Shown: in pieces, positions 43,001 through 53,100 of the stretch
Layout: every line of letters starts with the position of its first letter
Numbering within the stretch: position 1 is the stretch's first letter
Assembly: GCA_016721735.1 (NCBI GenBank)
Contig: JADKHM010000002.1
Span: 248,001-312,000 of the forward strand
From: Flavobacterium sp.
GTDB lineage: Bacteria; Bacteroidota; Bacteroidia; Flavobacteriales; Flavobacteriaceae
DNA length: 64,000 bases
Direction of reading: 5' to 3'
Notes under the pieces: generated by a model
The model's input: only the letters and a program-made list of their open reading frames with translations
Databases searched by the model: none
Told to the model about the DNA's origin: nothing
Program-made: the position numbers and the translations under genes

Positions 43001-44025
43001 TTAAATCTTTGTAAATGTCAAGTAGTGTGTATTTCCATTTCCTCCACTAATATGTCGAAGTTTTATGAACGTACTATTAAATTCTATTATTTGCCAATCT
43101 TCTTCCAACTCGTCAAGTGTTTCGCCAAAGTAACTCAGCGTTAGCTTTGATAAATCGTCCTCTGTGTAATACGCCCAGTTTCCGTTGAGAGAGGCGGCGG
43201 TTGCTACAGCCAAGGACGTTCCGTTGGATGAAAAGCTAAAAACATAGCCAGTATAATGGTAGGTTTCGTCTTCATCACCATCTATAAAACTTGATATTTT
43301 CCATGTGCCGTTGACAATCAAATCTGAAAATACTTCAGTACTAGATCCATCGTCATCACAATCATCGATAGCGTTTTCAATGCCAGTTTGCAACTCCGAG
43401 TTGGAATTATAAGTCACAATACTTCCGGTAGAGGAAGTCATCGAGATAGGATAAGAAATGTTGTAAACGACATTTGTCGTCAATCCATTCAAAAAATTAT
43501 ATAGTTGATAATTGCTGGTAACTGTTACAGTACTTGGAATTTGTGTCGCACTGTTGTATGTTTTTAGTACAAGGGGGAAATTAAAATCAATACATCCTAT
43601 ATCGTGAAACCTTCATCATCTCCACAATTTTCTAGTATAGTTTCATACGCTTCTTGATTCGCGACTTCAACTTCGTGGAAATCTGCAAATTTCAAACGTA
43701 TCGGGAAATTAAAATGAATAACATCATCATCGTTTGTATATTCATCAACGATATCACGCACTGTTTCATACGAATCACTATCCACTACCGTGATATTATT
43801 CGAATTCACTGTCAATGAAACTGGCAAAACCACGGCAAAGCAACTGGTGCCATCCAAGACATTGTCTTTTGATGTTGGACTTTGAGAAACACGAGCCATT
43901 AGACTGGATAATGTTGACGATTTCGTTAAGCTTTGTGGGGAATTTGATTCAGTAATCTCGTCTTTTTGACAAGAATGTAAACCTCCAAAAATCATTACGA
44001 TCAATAAAAATGTAAAGTTTTTCAT
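43001..44025 (-). pseudogene. Lipoprotein with lipocalin-like domain, one frameshift
   Basis: Starts MKNFTFLLIVMIFGGLHSC, a lipoprotein signal with the Cys near residue 19. The N-terminal part (to EAYETILENCGDDEG) and C-terminal part (from GCIDFNFPLVLKTYNSATQ) are in different frames. Adding one T at the TTT complementary to 43607-43609 restores EGFHDIGCIDFNFP and gives 341 residues. The Cys-Gly-Asp-Asp and Asp-Asp-Cys-Asp-Asp stretches and the IHFNFPIRL / CIDFNFPLVL repeats indicate a duplicated N-terminal domain. The last 110 residues match the neighbouring lipoprotein. Confidence 0.78.
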
Positions 44026-44130
44026 GTTTTGTGTACTGAGTGACAACATTAAAACAAATTTCAATAAAAAAACCCTACCTACAATATTTTTTTTAGCTAA
44101 TTTCACAAAAAAAAAGTCGAGTATCAAATT

Positions 44131-44652
44131 ATGAATAGCTACCAGTCAAAAGGCATTTGTGACGAAAACCTGTTTTCTGCTTTCTTCAAAAACAACGTCA
44201 AATCTTTACGAAACTATTTGTATTTCAAATTCGGCAATGAGGAACAGTCGAATGATATGGCGCAAGAAGCGTTTATCAAATTATGGGAAAACTGCTCCGA
44301 TGTTCCTCCTGAAAAGGCCAAATCATTTCTTTACACGGTGGCAAATAATGCAAGCCTTAACCAAATTGCACATCAAAAAGTAGTACTAAACTATTCGAAA
44401 AATAATTCTTTGAATGATCGAACGAATATCAGTCCAGAGTTTATAATTGAAGAAGACGAGTTTAAAGTTAAATTAGAAAAAGCCATCGCCAACTTGACTG
44501 AAGGCCAACGTACTGCTTTTTTGCTCAATCGAATTGAAGGTAAGAAATATGCGGAAATAGCAGTTATGTTAGATATCTCTGTAAAGGCCGTAGAAAAAAG
44601 AATACATGGCGCTTTGATTTCGTTGCGCGCTAACATTGAACAATTTAAGTAG
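44131..44652 (+). CDS. ECF sigma factor (FecI-like)
   Basis: A 173-residue ECF sigma. Region 2 reads VKSLRNYLYFKFGNEEQSND then MAQEAFIKLWENC, and region 4 reads LTEGQRTAFLLNRIEGKKYA then EIAVMLDISVKAVEKRIHGA. It is divergent from the lipoprotein genes and is followed 43 bases later by a FecR-type anti-sigma gene and a TonB receptor, the classic cell-surface signalling order. Confidence 0.95.
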   Translation: MNSYQSKGICDENLFSAFFKNNVKSLRNYLYFKFGNEEQSNDMAQEAFIKLWENCSDVPPEKAKSFLYTVANNASLNQIAHQKVVLNYSKNNSLNDRTNISPEFIIEEDEFKVKLEKAIANLTEGQRTAFLLNRIEGKKYAEIAVMLDISVKAVEKRIHGALISLRANIEQFK

Positions 44653-44695
44653 GGTTTTTTAAACTTTAATTGTTTTAGCATTAACAAAAAACAAA

Positions 44696-45610
44696 ATGGA
44701 AGATAATTATACATTAGCAAAATGGTTGGCTGGAGAACTTTCAGAGGCTGAATTACAGGCTTTTGAACGAACTTCTGAATTTCCCATCTACCAAAAAATC
44801 GCCAATTATTCGAGTCAATTGGAGGCACCAGCTTTTGACGAAAGTAAATTGTACGACAAAATTGTTTCTACTAAAAAAGAATCTGTCAAAGTCATTGCTT
44901 TTCACCAGACGATGTGGTTTAAGATTGCTGCGATATTTGTACTCTTTGCTGGTTTATCGGTCTTTTATAAATCGAGCATTGCCATAAGTGAATACGCTGA
45001 AAACGGAGAACAAACTAATTTTTTACTGCCGGATAACTCTCAAGTGGTCTTAAACGCAGGTTCAGAGATTGACTACAACAAATGGAATTGGAATAAGAAC
45101 CGTCATTTAGAACTTGCTGGAGAAGCGTATTTTAGAGTGGCTAAAGGCAAAAAATTTGAAGTCCAAACCGACCTCGGAACGGTTACTGTTCTTGGGACTC
45201 AATTTAACGTAAAAGCGAGAGGAAACCGATTTGATGTGACGTGCTATGAAGGCCGCGTAAAGGTCAACTACCAGCAGCAACAAGTAATCATTACTAGAGG
45301 AAACAGAGTATCATTTGAAAATGGCGTTTTGCTAAAAATACCAAATACAAATGCTACAAAACCAGAATGGACAGCTGGTGAATTGACTTTTGTTGATGCC
45401 AACCTAGCTTCAATTCTGGACGAAATGCAGCGACAATATGATTGCACCATTCAACATCAGAACATCGTCAGTACGCAGCTTTTTACTGGAACACTGCCAG
45501 CAGATGATTTGGAAAAAGGATTACAGATACTTTCATCTATGTATCACGTAAAGTATACGCGCTCTTCTAACAATGAAATTACTTTAGAACTTCTTAATGT
45601 GGAGGAATAG
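44696..45610 (+). CDS. FecR family anti-sigma factor
   Basis: A 304-residue inner-membrane regulator. The cytoplasmic N-terminal part (LAKWLAGELSEAELQAFERT) binds the sigma factor, one membrane helix lies near 77-95, and the periplasmic FecR domain follows: RHLELAGEAYFRVAKGKKFE then VQTDLGTVTVLGTQFNVKAR and CYEGRVKV. A C-terminal DUF4974 (STN-like) region includes LTFVDANLASILDEMQRQYD. It receives the signal from the receptor and controls the sigma factor. The reading frame overlaps the receptor start by 14 bases. Confidence 0.95.
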   Translation: MEDNYTLAKWLAGELSEAELQAFERTSEFPIYQKIANYSSQLEAPAFDESKLYDKIVSTKKESVKVIAFHQTMWFKIAAIFVLFAGLSVFYKSSIAISEYAENGEQTNFLLPDNSQVVLNAGSEIDYNKWNWNKNRHLELAGEAYFRVAKGKKFEVQTDLGTVTVLGTQFNVKARGNRFDVTCYEGRVKVNYQQQQVIITRGNRVSFENGVLLKIPNTNATKPEWTAGELTFVDANLASILDEMQRQYDCTIQHQNIVSTQLFTGTLPADDLEKGLQILSSMYHVKYTRSSNNEITLELLNVEE

Positions 45611-48130
45611 GTGCATCATTACTATCTTAATACTTTTTCTTTTTCTACCTTGTGTAAAAGCTCAAAGTGAAAAAGCGGTATTTCCTTTGAAGGAAATTTT
45701 GGCACAAATTAGCATACAACACGATGTAAAATTCAATTTTATTGAGGATGAAATCGTTGTTTTTACAATTGCTCCTCCTCCACAAGATTGGACATTGCCG
45801 GACAAAATAAACTACATTAAGGATAAGACAAAGCTCAAGATCACCATTATTGATCAAAAGTACTACACGCTCTACAACGATCATAAAGTAGACAAACCCT
45901 TGTGTGGCTATTTGATTGATCAGGAAACAAATTCGCCCATTGAAAACGCGAGCGTTCAAATCCTAAATACCAATACCATCACGTCAACAAATGAGCGAGG
46001 ATATTTTGAATTACCAATCGTCTCTCCCAATAACATCGCATTCAGACATCAAAGTTATGTCAGTAAAGACATTGAAGTTAAAGATTTATACGTTGGTCGT
46101 TGTCCAATTTTCAATTTGATTCCTTTCTCCCAAGAACTAACCGAAGTCGTAACAAATCGATTTTTGACGGCAGGTATCAGCAAAAAGAAAGATGGTAGTA
46201 TCGAAATAAAACCCAAAAAATTTGGCTTACTACCTGGATTAATTGAACCCGACGTCTTGCAAACTTTGCAACAAATTCCGGGGATTTCCAGCACCGATGA
46301 AACTATTTCTAATCTTAATGTTCGCGGCGGAACGCATGATCAAAATTTGTTTCTATGGAATGGTATTCGAATGTTTCAAACAGGACATTTTTTTGGACTC
46401 ATATCTGCTTTCAATCCGTCTTTAGCGCATACGATTTCTGTCACGAAAAATGGCAGTTCTGCTTTTTTTGGTGAAAGTGTCTCCAGCTTGGTCTCAATTT
46501 CCACCCATTCCAAATCGATTGAAGAAACGAAATCAAGCATCAGTAGCAATTTGATTAGTTCTGAATTTTATTCAAAAATAAAAGTGTCAAAAAAGTCCAG
46601 TATTGAGGTCTCTGGACGCAGATCGTTAACCGATTTTTTTTCGTCTCCAACGTATAGAAATTACACTGACCGTGTCTTCCAAAATACTATTATTACCGAT
46701 TTAACAAATACGATTACTGAGCCTGTAAAAAGCAAAGAAAATTTTTACTTCTATGATTTGACTTTACAGTTCCAGCAAAAAGTGGGTAAAAAACACGAAT
46801 TTTGGATTGATGGCATTGCCGTCCGCAACAATCTAAAAATTGATCAAACAAGAAATACCATTCAAAAAAACAGTTCCTTAAGTCAGGAAAATATTGGTGG
46901 TTCTATTCGATGGAAGACAACGTGGAATGACAATAACTCAACTCAAGTAGATATTTCATCTTCATACTATAATCTAGACGCGACCAATGAAGCAATCCAA
47001 AACAATCAGATCTTTGTTCAAAGCAATACTGTTCTAGACCTCGGTGTTCAATTAAAAACACCCATAAATTGTCAAAAAAAATCACGTTAAACAGTGGATA
47101 TCAATTTGATGAAATTGGCGTAACGAATTCCGATGAAATCAATACTCCATTGTTTTCGAGAAACATAAAAGAAGTATCCATAACACATACCGGAATTGCG
47201 GAATTGAAATTCCAAACGTTAGATTCCAGAACTTTTTTGAATTTTGGTGGCCGATTGAATTACTTTGAAAAATTCAATAGCGTATTTATCGAACCTAGAC
47301 TTCAGTTTCATCAGGCGATTTCGAATACTTTGAGTATTGAATTGCTAGCGGAAGCAAAAAGCCAAACCTTGTCACAAATTATCGACTTGCAACAGGATTT
47401 TTTGGGAATTGAAAAACGGAGATGGACCTTGGCGAATGATGGCACAATTCCAATTCAAAGAAGCAATCAATGGAGCGTTGGCTTGACTTACAAAGACAAC
47501 AAATGGTTGGTAACTTGGGATAATTTTTACAAGAAAGTAAACGGCGTCACTTCAAGTAGTCAGGGATTTCAGAATCAATTTGAATTTTCGAGATCAAGTG
47601 GTAGCTATGAAGTCATTGGCACTGAGCTTTTGCTGCAAAGAAGCTTTAAAAAACTACAAACTTGGTTAAGTTATAGTTTTAATGACAATAAGTACCTATT
47701 CAGAGATCTAAGCACAACCAATTTCCCTAACAACTTTGAATTGACTCATGTGCTTTCGACTGCAATAGTCTACGATTGGAAGCAATTTAAGGTAGCCATT
47801 GGTGGAAAATGGCACTCGGGAAAACCAGTTACGAACACGGCTAGTAACAATATCAATATTGATAATCCATCGAACCCACAAATCGTATATGATTTGCCCA
47901 ATAATTCCAATTTGCCAGACTATTTTCAACTTAATTTTTCAGCCTTAAGAGATTGGAAAATTAGTTCACGTGTCAGTATACAGGGTGGTTTCTCGATTTT
48001 GAATTTATTGAATAAATCGAATATCATCCAAAAATACTACCGCATAAATTCGACTCAAGATGGGATTGAAACAGTTAATACTTACTCGTTGAAGCGCACT
48101 CCAAATTTGAATGTGAAACTCAGTTTTTAA
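45597..48130 (+). pseudogene. TonB-dependent receptor with STN and CarboxypepD-like domains, one frameshift
   Basis: Signal peptide (to CVKAQ), STN-like secretin/TonB short domain (about 25-90, LKEILAQISIQHDVKFNFIE), a carboxypeptidase-regulatory-like domain (GYLIDQETNSPIENASVQIL), a plug domain (PDVLQTLQQIPGISSTDETI, NVRGGTHDQNLFLWNGIRMF) and barrel strands. The kinase-like break is at the A8 run 47074-47081: the frame stops at 47090 and the -1 frame continues KKITLNSGYQFDEIG to the barrel end at 48130. Adding one A gives 844 residues. It overlaps the FecR gene and so completes a FecI-FecR-FecA-like signalling locus. No SusD-like partner is present; the ligand is unknown. Confidence 0.82.
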
Positions 48131-48131
48131 T

Positions 48132-49910
48132 TTACATGCGATCTGGAACTTCAATTCCAAGTAAACCAAAAGATGATTGAATGGTTTCAGCGACTTTCTT
48201 AGAAAGTTGTACACGGAAAACTTTCTTTATCATGTCTTCTTCTCCCAAAATGGAAACTGATTGGTAGAATGAATTGTACTCTTTCACCAATTCATAAGTA
48301 TAATTTGCGATGAGCGCCGGACTATGCTGCTGAGCTGCATTTTGAATAACTTCCGGATACAATGCGAGTTGTTTGATCAGTTCTTTTTCCTTTGAATGCA
48401 TAGTCAATTCCGAAATAGATTGACTCAAATCGAAGTCAGCTTTGCGCAAAATCGATTGAATTCTCGCATAAGTGTATTGAATGAATGGCCCTGTATTACC
48501 AGCAAAATCAACAGATTCTTCTGGATTGAAGAGAATTCGTTTTTTCGGATCTACTTTTAGAATATAATATTTTAGCGCACCCAATCCGATCATCGTATAT
48601 AATTTCTGCTTTTCAACATCCGAATAACCTTCGAGTTTACCAAGCTCTTCTGAGAGTTGTTGCGCCGTTTGCGTCATATCTTCCATCAAATCATCGGCAT
48701 CGACAACCGTTCCTTCTCTCGACTTCATCTTGCCTGATGGCAGATCGACCATGCCATACGAAAGATGATACAGATTCTCAGACCAGTCAAATCCTAATTT
48801 CTTCAAGATTAGAAACAATACTTTAAAATGATAATCTTGCTCGTTACCAACCGTATACACCATGCCGCCAACATCTGGAAAATCCTTTACTCGTTGGATA
48901 GCGGTACCGATATCTTGGGTCATATAAACCGCGGTCCCGTCAGATCTCAATACAATTTTACGATCAAGTCCATCTGCAGTCAGGTCAATCCAAACCGAAC
49001 CGTCAGGATCTTTCTCAAAAACACCTTTGTCAAGACCAATCTGAACTACTTCTTTACCCAGTAAATAGGTATTACTTTCGTAGTAATACGAATCGAAATC
49101 GACGCCAAGATGCTGATACGTTTGTGCAAATCCGTCATAAACCCATTGGTTCATTGTTTTCCATAACGCTACAACTTCGGGTTTTCCGGCCTCCCAATCA
49201 AGCAACATATTTTGAGCTTCTACGAGAATCGGCGCTTCTTTCTTCGCTTCATCTTCAGATTTTCCTTGTTCAATCAATTGATTTATTTGCTCCTTATAGG
49301 CACGGTCAAAAGCGACATAGTATTTTCCTACCAATTTGTCACCTTTTAGATTGGTGCTTTGCGGCGTTTCACCATTTCCAAATTTTTGCCATGCTAACAT
49401 CGATTTGCAAATGTGAATTCCTCGATCATTAATAATTTGCGTTTTATATACTTTTTTGCCGGCAGCTTTACAAATTTCTGCGACAGAATAACCTAGTAGA
49501 TTATTGCGAACATGACCTAAGTGCAGTGGTTTGTTGGTGTTTGGCGAGGAATATTCTACCATAATTGCCTTTTCAGTAGGATCAACGGCTGCGAAGCCGA
49601 ATCGTTGTTCAGCCTTAATATCATTAAAATATTGAAGATAGTATTGGTCTGAAATAACAATATTTAAGAATCCGGAAACTACGTTAAATCTCACTACTTC
49701 AGCTTGATTTTCAACCAAATAGTTCCCGAGTTGATTACCTAGCTCGGCCGGAGTACTTTTCAACTGTTTCAAAAAAGGAAACAAAACCAAAGTAATATCA
49801 CCTTCAAACTCTTTTCTAGTAGATTGAAACTCGATTTTATCGAAAGTTACATCGAAAAGCTGTTGGAGTGCTTTTTTTATGGGGGTTGTAAGGATTACTG
49901 AGAGTGACAT
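48132..49910 (-). CDS. argS: Arginyl-tRNA synthetase
   Basis: Class I aminoacyl-tRNA synthetase of 592 residues, full length. N-terminal add-1 domain for the tRNA D-loop, HLGH at 130-133 (the HIGH motif) in SSPNTNKPLHLGHVRNN, KMKSREGTVV in the KMSKS position, and the C-terminal DALR anticodon-binding domain ending SFGLLGIEVPDRM. It converges on the TonB receptor with 1 base between stop codons. Confidence 0.97.
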   Translation of the reverse strand: MSLSVILTTPIKKALQQLFDVTFDKIEFQSTRKEFEGDITLVLFPFLKQLKSTPAELGNQLGNYLVENQAEVVRFNVVSGFLNIVISDQYYLQYFNDIKAEQRFGFAAVDPTEKAIMVEYSSPNTNKPLHLGHVRNNLLGYSVAEICKAAGKKVYKTQIINDRGIHICKSMLAWQKFGNGETPQSTNLKGDKLVGKYYVAFDRAYKEQINQLIEQGKSEDEAKKEAPILVEAQNMLLDWEAGKPEVVALWKTMNQWVYDGFAQTYQHLGVDFDSYYYESNTYLLGKEVVQIGLDKGVFEKDPDGSVWIDLTADGLDRKIVLRSDGTAVYMTQDIGTAIQRVKDFPDVGGMVYTVGNEQDYHFKVLFLILKKLGFDWSENLYHLSYGMVDLPSGKMKSREGTVVDADDLMEDMTQTAQQLSEELGKLEGYSDVEKQKLYTMIGLGALKYYILKVDPKKRILFNPEESVDFAGNTGPFIQYTYARIQSILRKADFDLSQSISELTMHSKEKELIKQLALYPEVIQNAAQQHSPALIANYTYELVKEYNSFYQSVSILGEEDMIKKVFRVQLSKKVAETIQSSFGLLGIEVPDRM

Positions 49911-49929
49911 GTATGATAGATTAAGATGG

Positions 49930-49937
49930 CAAATATA
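49930..49937 (-). promoter_or_regulatory. -7 promoter box of argS
   Basis: TATATTTG on the minus strand fits TAnnTTTG, about 20 bases upstream of the argS ATG. No clear -33 element. Confidence 0.45.
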
Positions 49938-50198
49938 GTCATTACACTTTCAATAAGGAAATTGAAATCCAATTGAAAACAATAGACAGCAAGATTATTT
50001 TCACGCCCAACGGCAATATACTTATCACTTAATTTTAAGTCAAAAATTGTCATACAGACACAACTATTTGTAAGATTTTTATATCTATTAAATCACAAAA
50101 CATGTATTTCATCGATTTTATTTGCTTTTTACCGATATATAGTTGAATCTTTGGAGTGTCAAAATAAATATAGTTTAATAGTAAATCCCCAATCTACT

Positions 50199-53100
50199 AT
50201 GAAAAAATTACTACTCATTATAGCTTCGGCTATAACTGTTAATTGTTTCTCGCAAGCAATCACAGTCAGCACAAGTTCGTACACCGTTCCACAATTAGTG
50301 AATTCGGTATTAATCAATTCTCCTTGCGTTTCTGCCACAAATATTACGTGGAAAACGGGAACCAACTTCGCCTCTTCCAATGGGATAGGCTACTTTCAGA
50401 ACGCGAATCCGAATTTCCCCATGCAATCTGGAGTTATCTTGAGCACCGGTGACGTCACTCACGCTTCTGGTCCAAACACTACAATGTTGAATGACGGCGC
50501 GGCAAATTGGCCTGGTGATGCAGATCTAGAAAGCACCTTATTGCAGTCTGGAATTTCTATGAACTCGGTTAATGCGTCAATCTTAGAATTTGATTTTACG
50601 CCAATTTCGCCAACGTTTAGTTTTGAATTTCTATTTGCCTCTGAAGAATATGGAAATTTCCAATGTCAATTCTCTGATGCTTTTGCATTTCTTTTGACAA
50701 ATACCGCAACAGGTGTTACCAAAAACCTTGCAGTAGTTCCTAGTACCAATATTCCTATTTCTGTAGTGACTATTAGAGATTTCTTATACAACTCTTCTTG
50801 TCCTTCGGCTAATGCACAATACTTCGGAGCATACAATGGAGGCTCTTCTGCTGCAACTGCTGCAATCAACTTTAATGGGCAGACAAAATTGATGAATGCT
50901 TCGGCAGTATTGATTCCAAATACTACGTATCATATCAAATTGGTAATTGCAGATCGTTCTGACGAAAGCTCAGATTCTTCCATATTCATTTCTTCTGATA
51001 CTTTTAATATCGGACAAGATGTTTTAGGTCTGGACTTAACAACAGCTAACAATGCGGCCATATGTTATGGGACTACACGCAATTTAACTTCAAACTTAGA
51101 TCCAACGCAATACAACTTCAGTTGGACTCAAGACGGCGTTGCAATTCCTGGGCAAACTGGACCCAATTTAACGGTTAGCCAACCAGGAGTTTACGGCATT
51201 ACATATCAAAAAACAATTAGCGGTTGTCAACCTGTAACTGACTTTATTACTGTTGAATATTTACCTGAAATTCTGGCCCAAGAACCGATGAATTTATACC
51301 GATGTAACAGCGGAAGTGCAACTTATACTTACGACTTGTCTTTAAATACTGAAGTAGTAAAAATGGGACTGAATCCACTTACGCAAGTTACTTATTTTGC
51401 AACTTTGGCAGATGCCAACGCTGCAACAAATCCGTTACCAACGAACTATACTGCAACATCTGGAACTACCATCTATGTGAGAGTAAAAAGCCATACTGGT
51501 GCATGCTATACTACTAAATCATTCCAATTGCTAGTTTCAGCACCACCTGCGGCAAACCAAGCGCCTAACTTTATTAAATGCTCGACCTCTAATTTTAATA
51601 ATGCCGGATTTGACTTAAATCAACAAACCGCAGCAGTGTTAGGAAGCCAGTCTTTGTCAGAATATACTATTTCATATTATACTTCACAAGCAGACGCCAA
51701 CAGTGGAACAAATCCAATTCCTAATAATTTTATTTTTGCAACAAGTAATACGCAAATATATGTGCGAGTGCAAAGCGCAACAGATAGCTTTTGCTATAGT
51801 ACTTCAAATTTTACCTTATTAGTGAATGCGCTCCCTCCTGTAGATTTGCTACAGCCTGTTTTTGTTTGCGAATATTATACTTTACCATCACTAACTAATG
51901 GAAATTACTTTACTGAAGCTAATGGTAATGGTACTGCATTGTCGGCTGGTGATAATATTTCAACAACTTCTACCGTACATATTTTTAATCAGCCAAATGG
52001 ACCAAACGGATGTTCCAACAGTAGCACTCTTACAATTACGATTCTTGATCCTGAATCGTTAGTTCCCGATAGTGCTAGTTACTGTGGAAGCTATTCACTT
52101 CCAAGTCCTGCAGTTGGTAATTTCTTTACTGGTCATAGCGGAACAGGAACTTTGGTACCAAACGGAACAGTATTAACTGAAACCCAAACCTTAAATTTCT
52201 ATTATCAATCTCCAGAACCACCGTTTTGTATCATTGATGAAGATTTTACAATTACAATCTTACCAACGATTAGTTTGCCTTCTTTCAGCAATGTTTTTGA
52301 TTGCGTAGCTTATACGTTGCCAGCCTTGAGCGTTGGAAACTATTTTACAGAAGCCAGTGGCGCAGGCACACTTATCGCGGCAGGAACTACATTGACTGCG
52401 TCACAAACCGTATATGTGCATGCTGCTACTCCAGAAGAATGTACTGCAGACGCTTCCTTTGAAGTTGTTGTCGGCCTGGATCTTCCAACTGACATTTCGC
52501 AATGCGAACCCTATACGCTCCCTACTTTAACTGTAGGAAAATATTATACCGGACCACATGGCTCGGGCCAAGAAATACCAGGTGGAACTGTTATCAATGT
52601 AACACAAACAATATACCTTTATGTTCCAACCAGTGGCGGAAGCAATTGTACTGACAATGTGCATTTTACAGTAGCTATTGCACAACCAATCATTGATGTG
52701 CTGACAGATGTTACTGCTTGCGAAAGCTATACACTACCTAATTTAACTAGTGGTGAATATTATACTGGCACAAACGCAACTGGCTCACATCTGGTAGCAG
52801 GAAATGTAATTACAGCAACGCAAACAATTTACATATTTAAGCAATCAACATCAAGTGCATCGTGCAACAATGAATCTAGTTTTGTTGTAACCATCAGCGC
52901 TAAGCCAGTAATTGATTCGAGATCTGATATCGATATTTGTGACTCTTACGTTTTGACAGATTTAGCAGTTGGACACTACTTTACTGGTCCAAATGGTACG
53001 GGAACTCAATTACCAGGAGGTACTGTCATTACAACTTCGCAAACAATTTACATTTATGCCATTTCAACTGTAGCTCCGTTTTGTACTAACGAAAACAGCT

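Noticed and set aside
44131..44652. Riboswitch or leader element before the ECF sigma gene
   Set aside because: The 100-base divergent region shows only A and T runs with no stable fold I can see.
47074..47090. Programmed frameshift in the TonB receptor at A8
   Set aside because: The heptamer A AAA AAA is slippery, but the same one-base loss affects five other genes here, so a homopolymer error is the simpler explanation.
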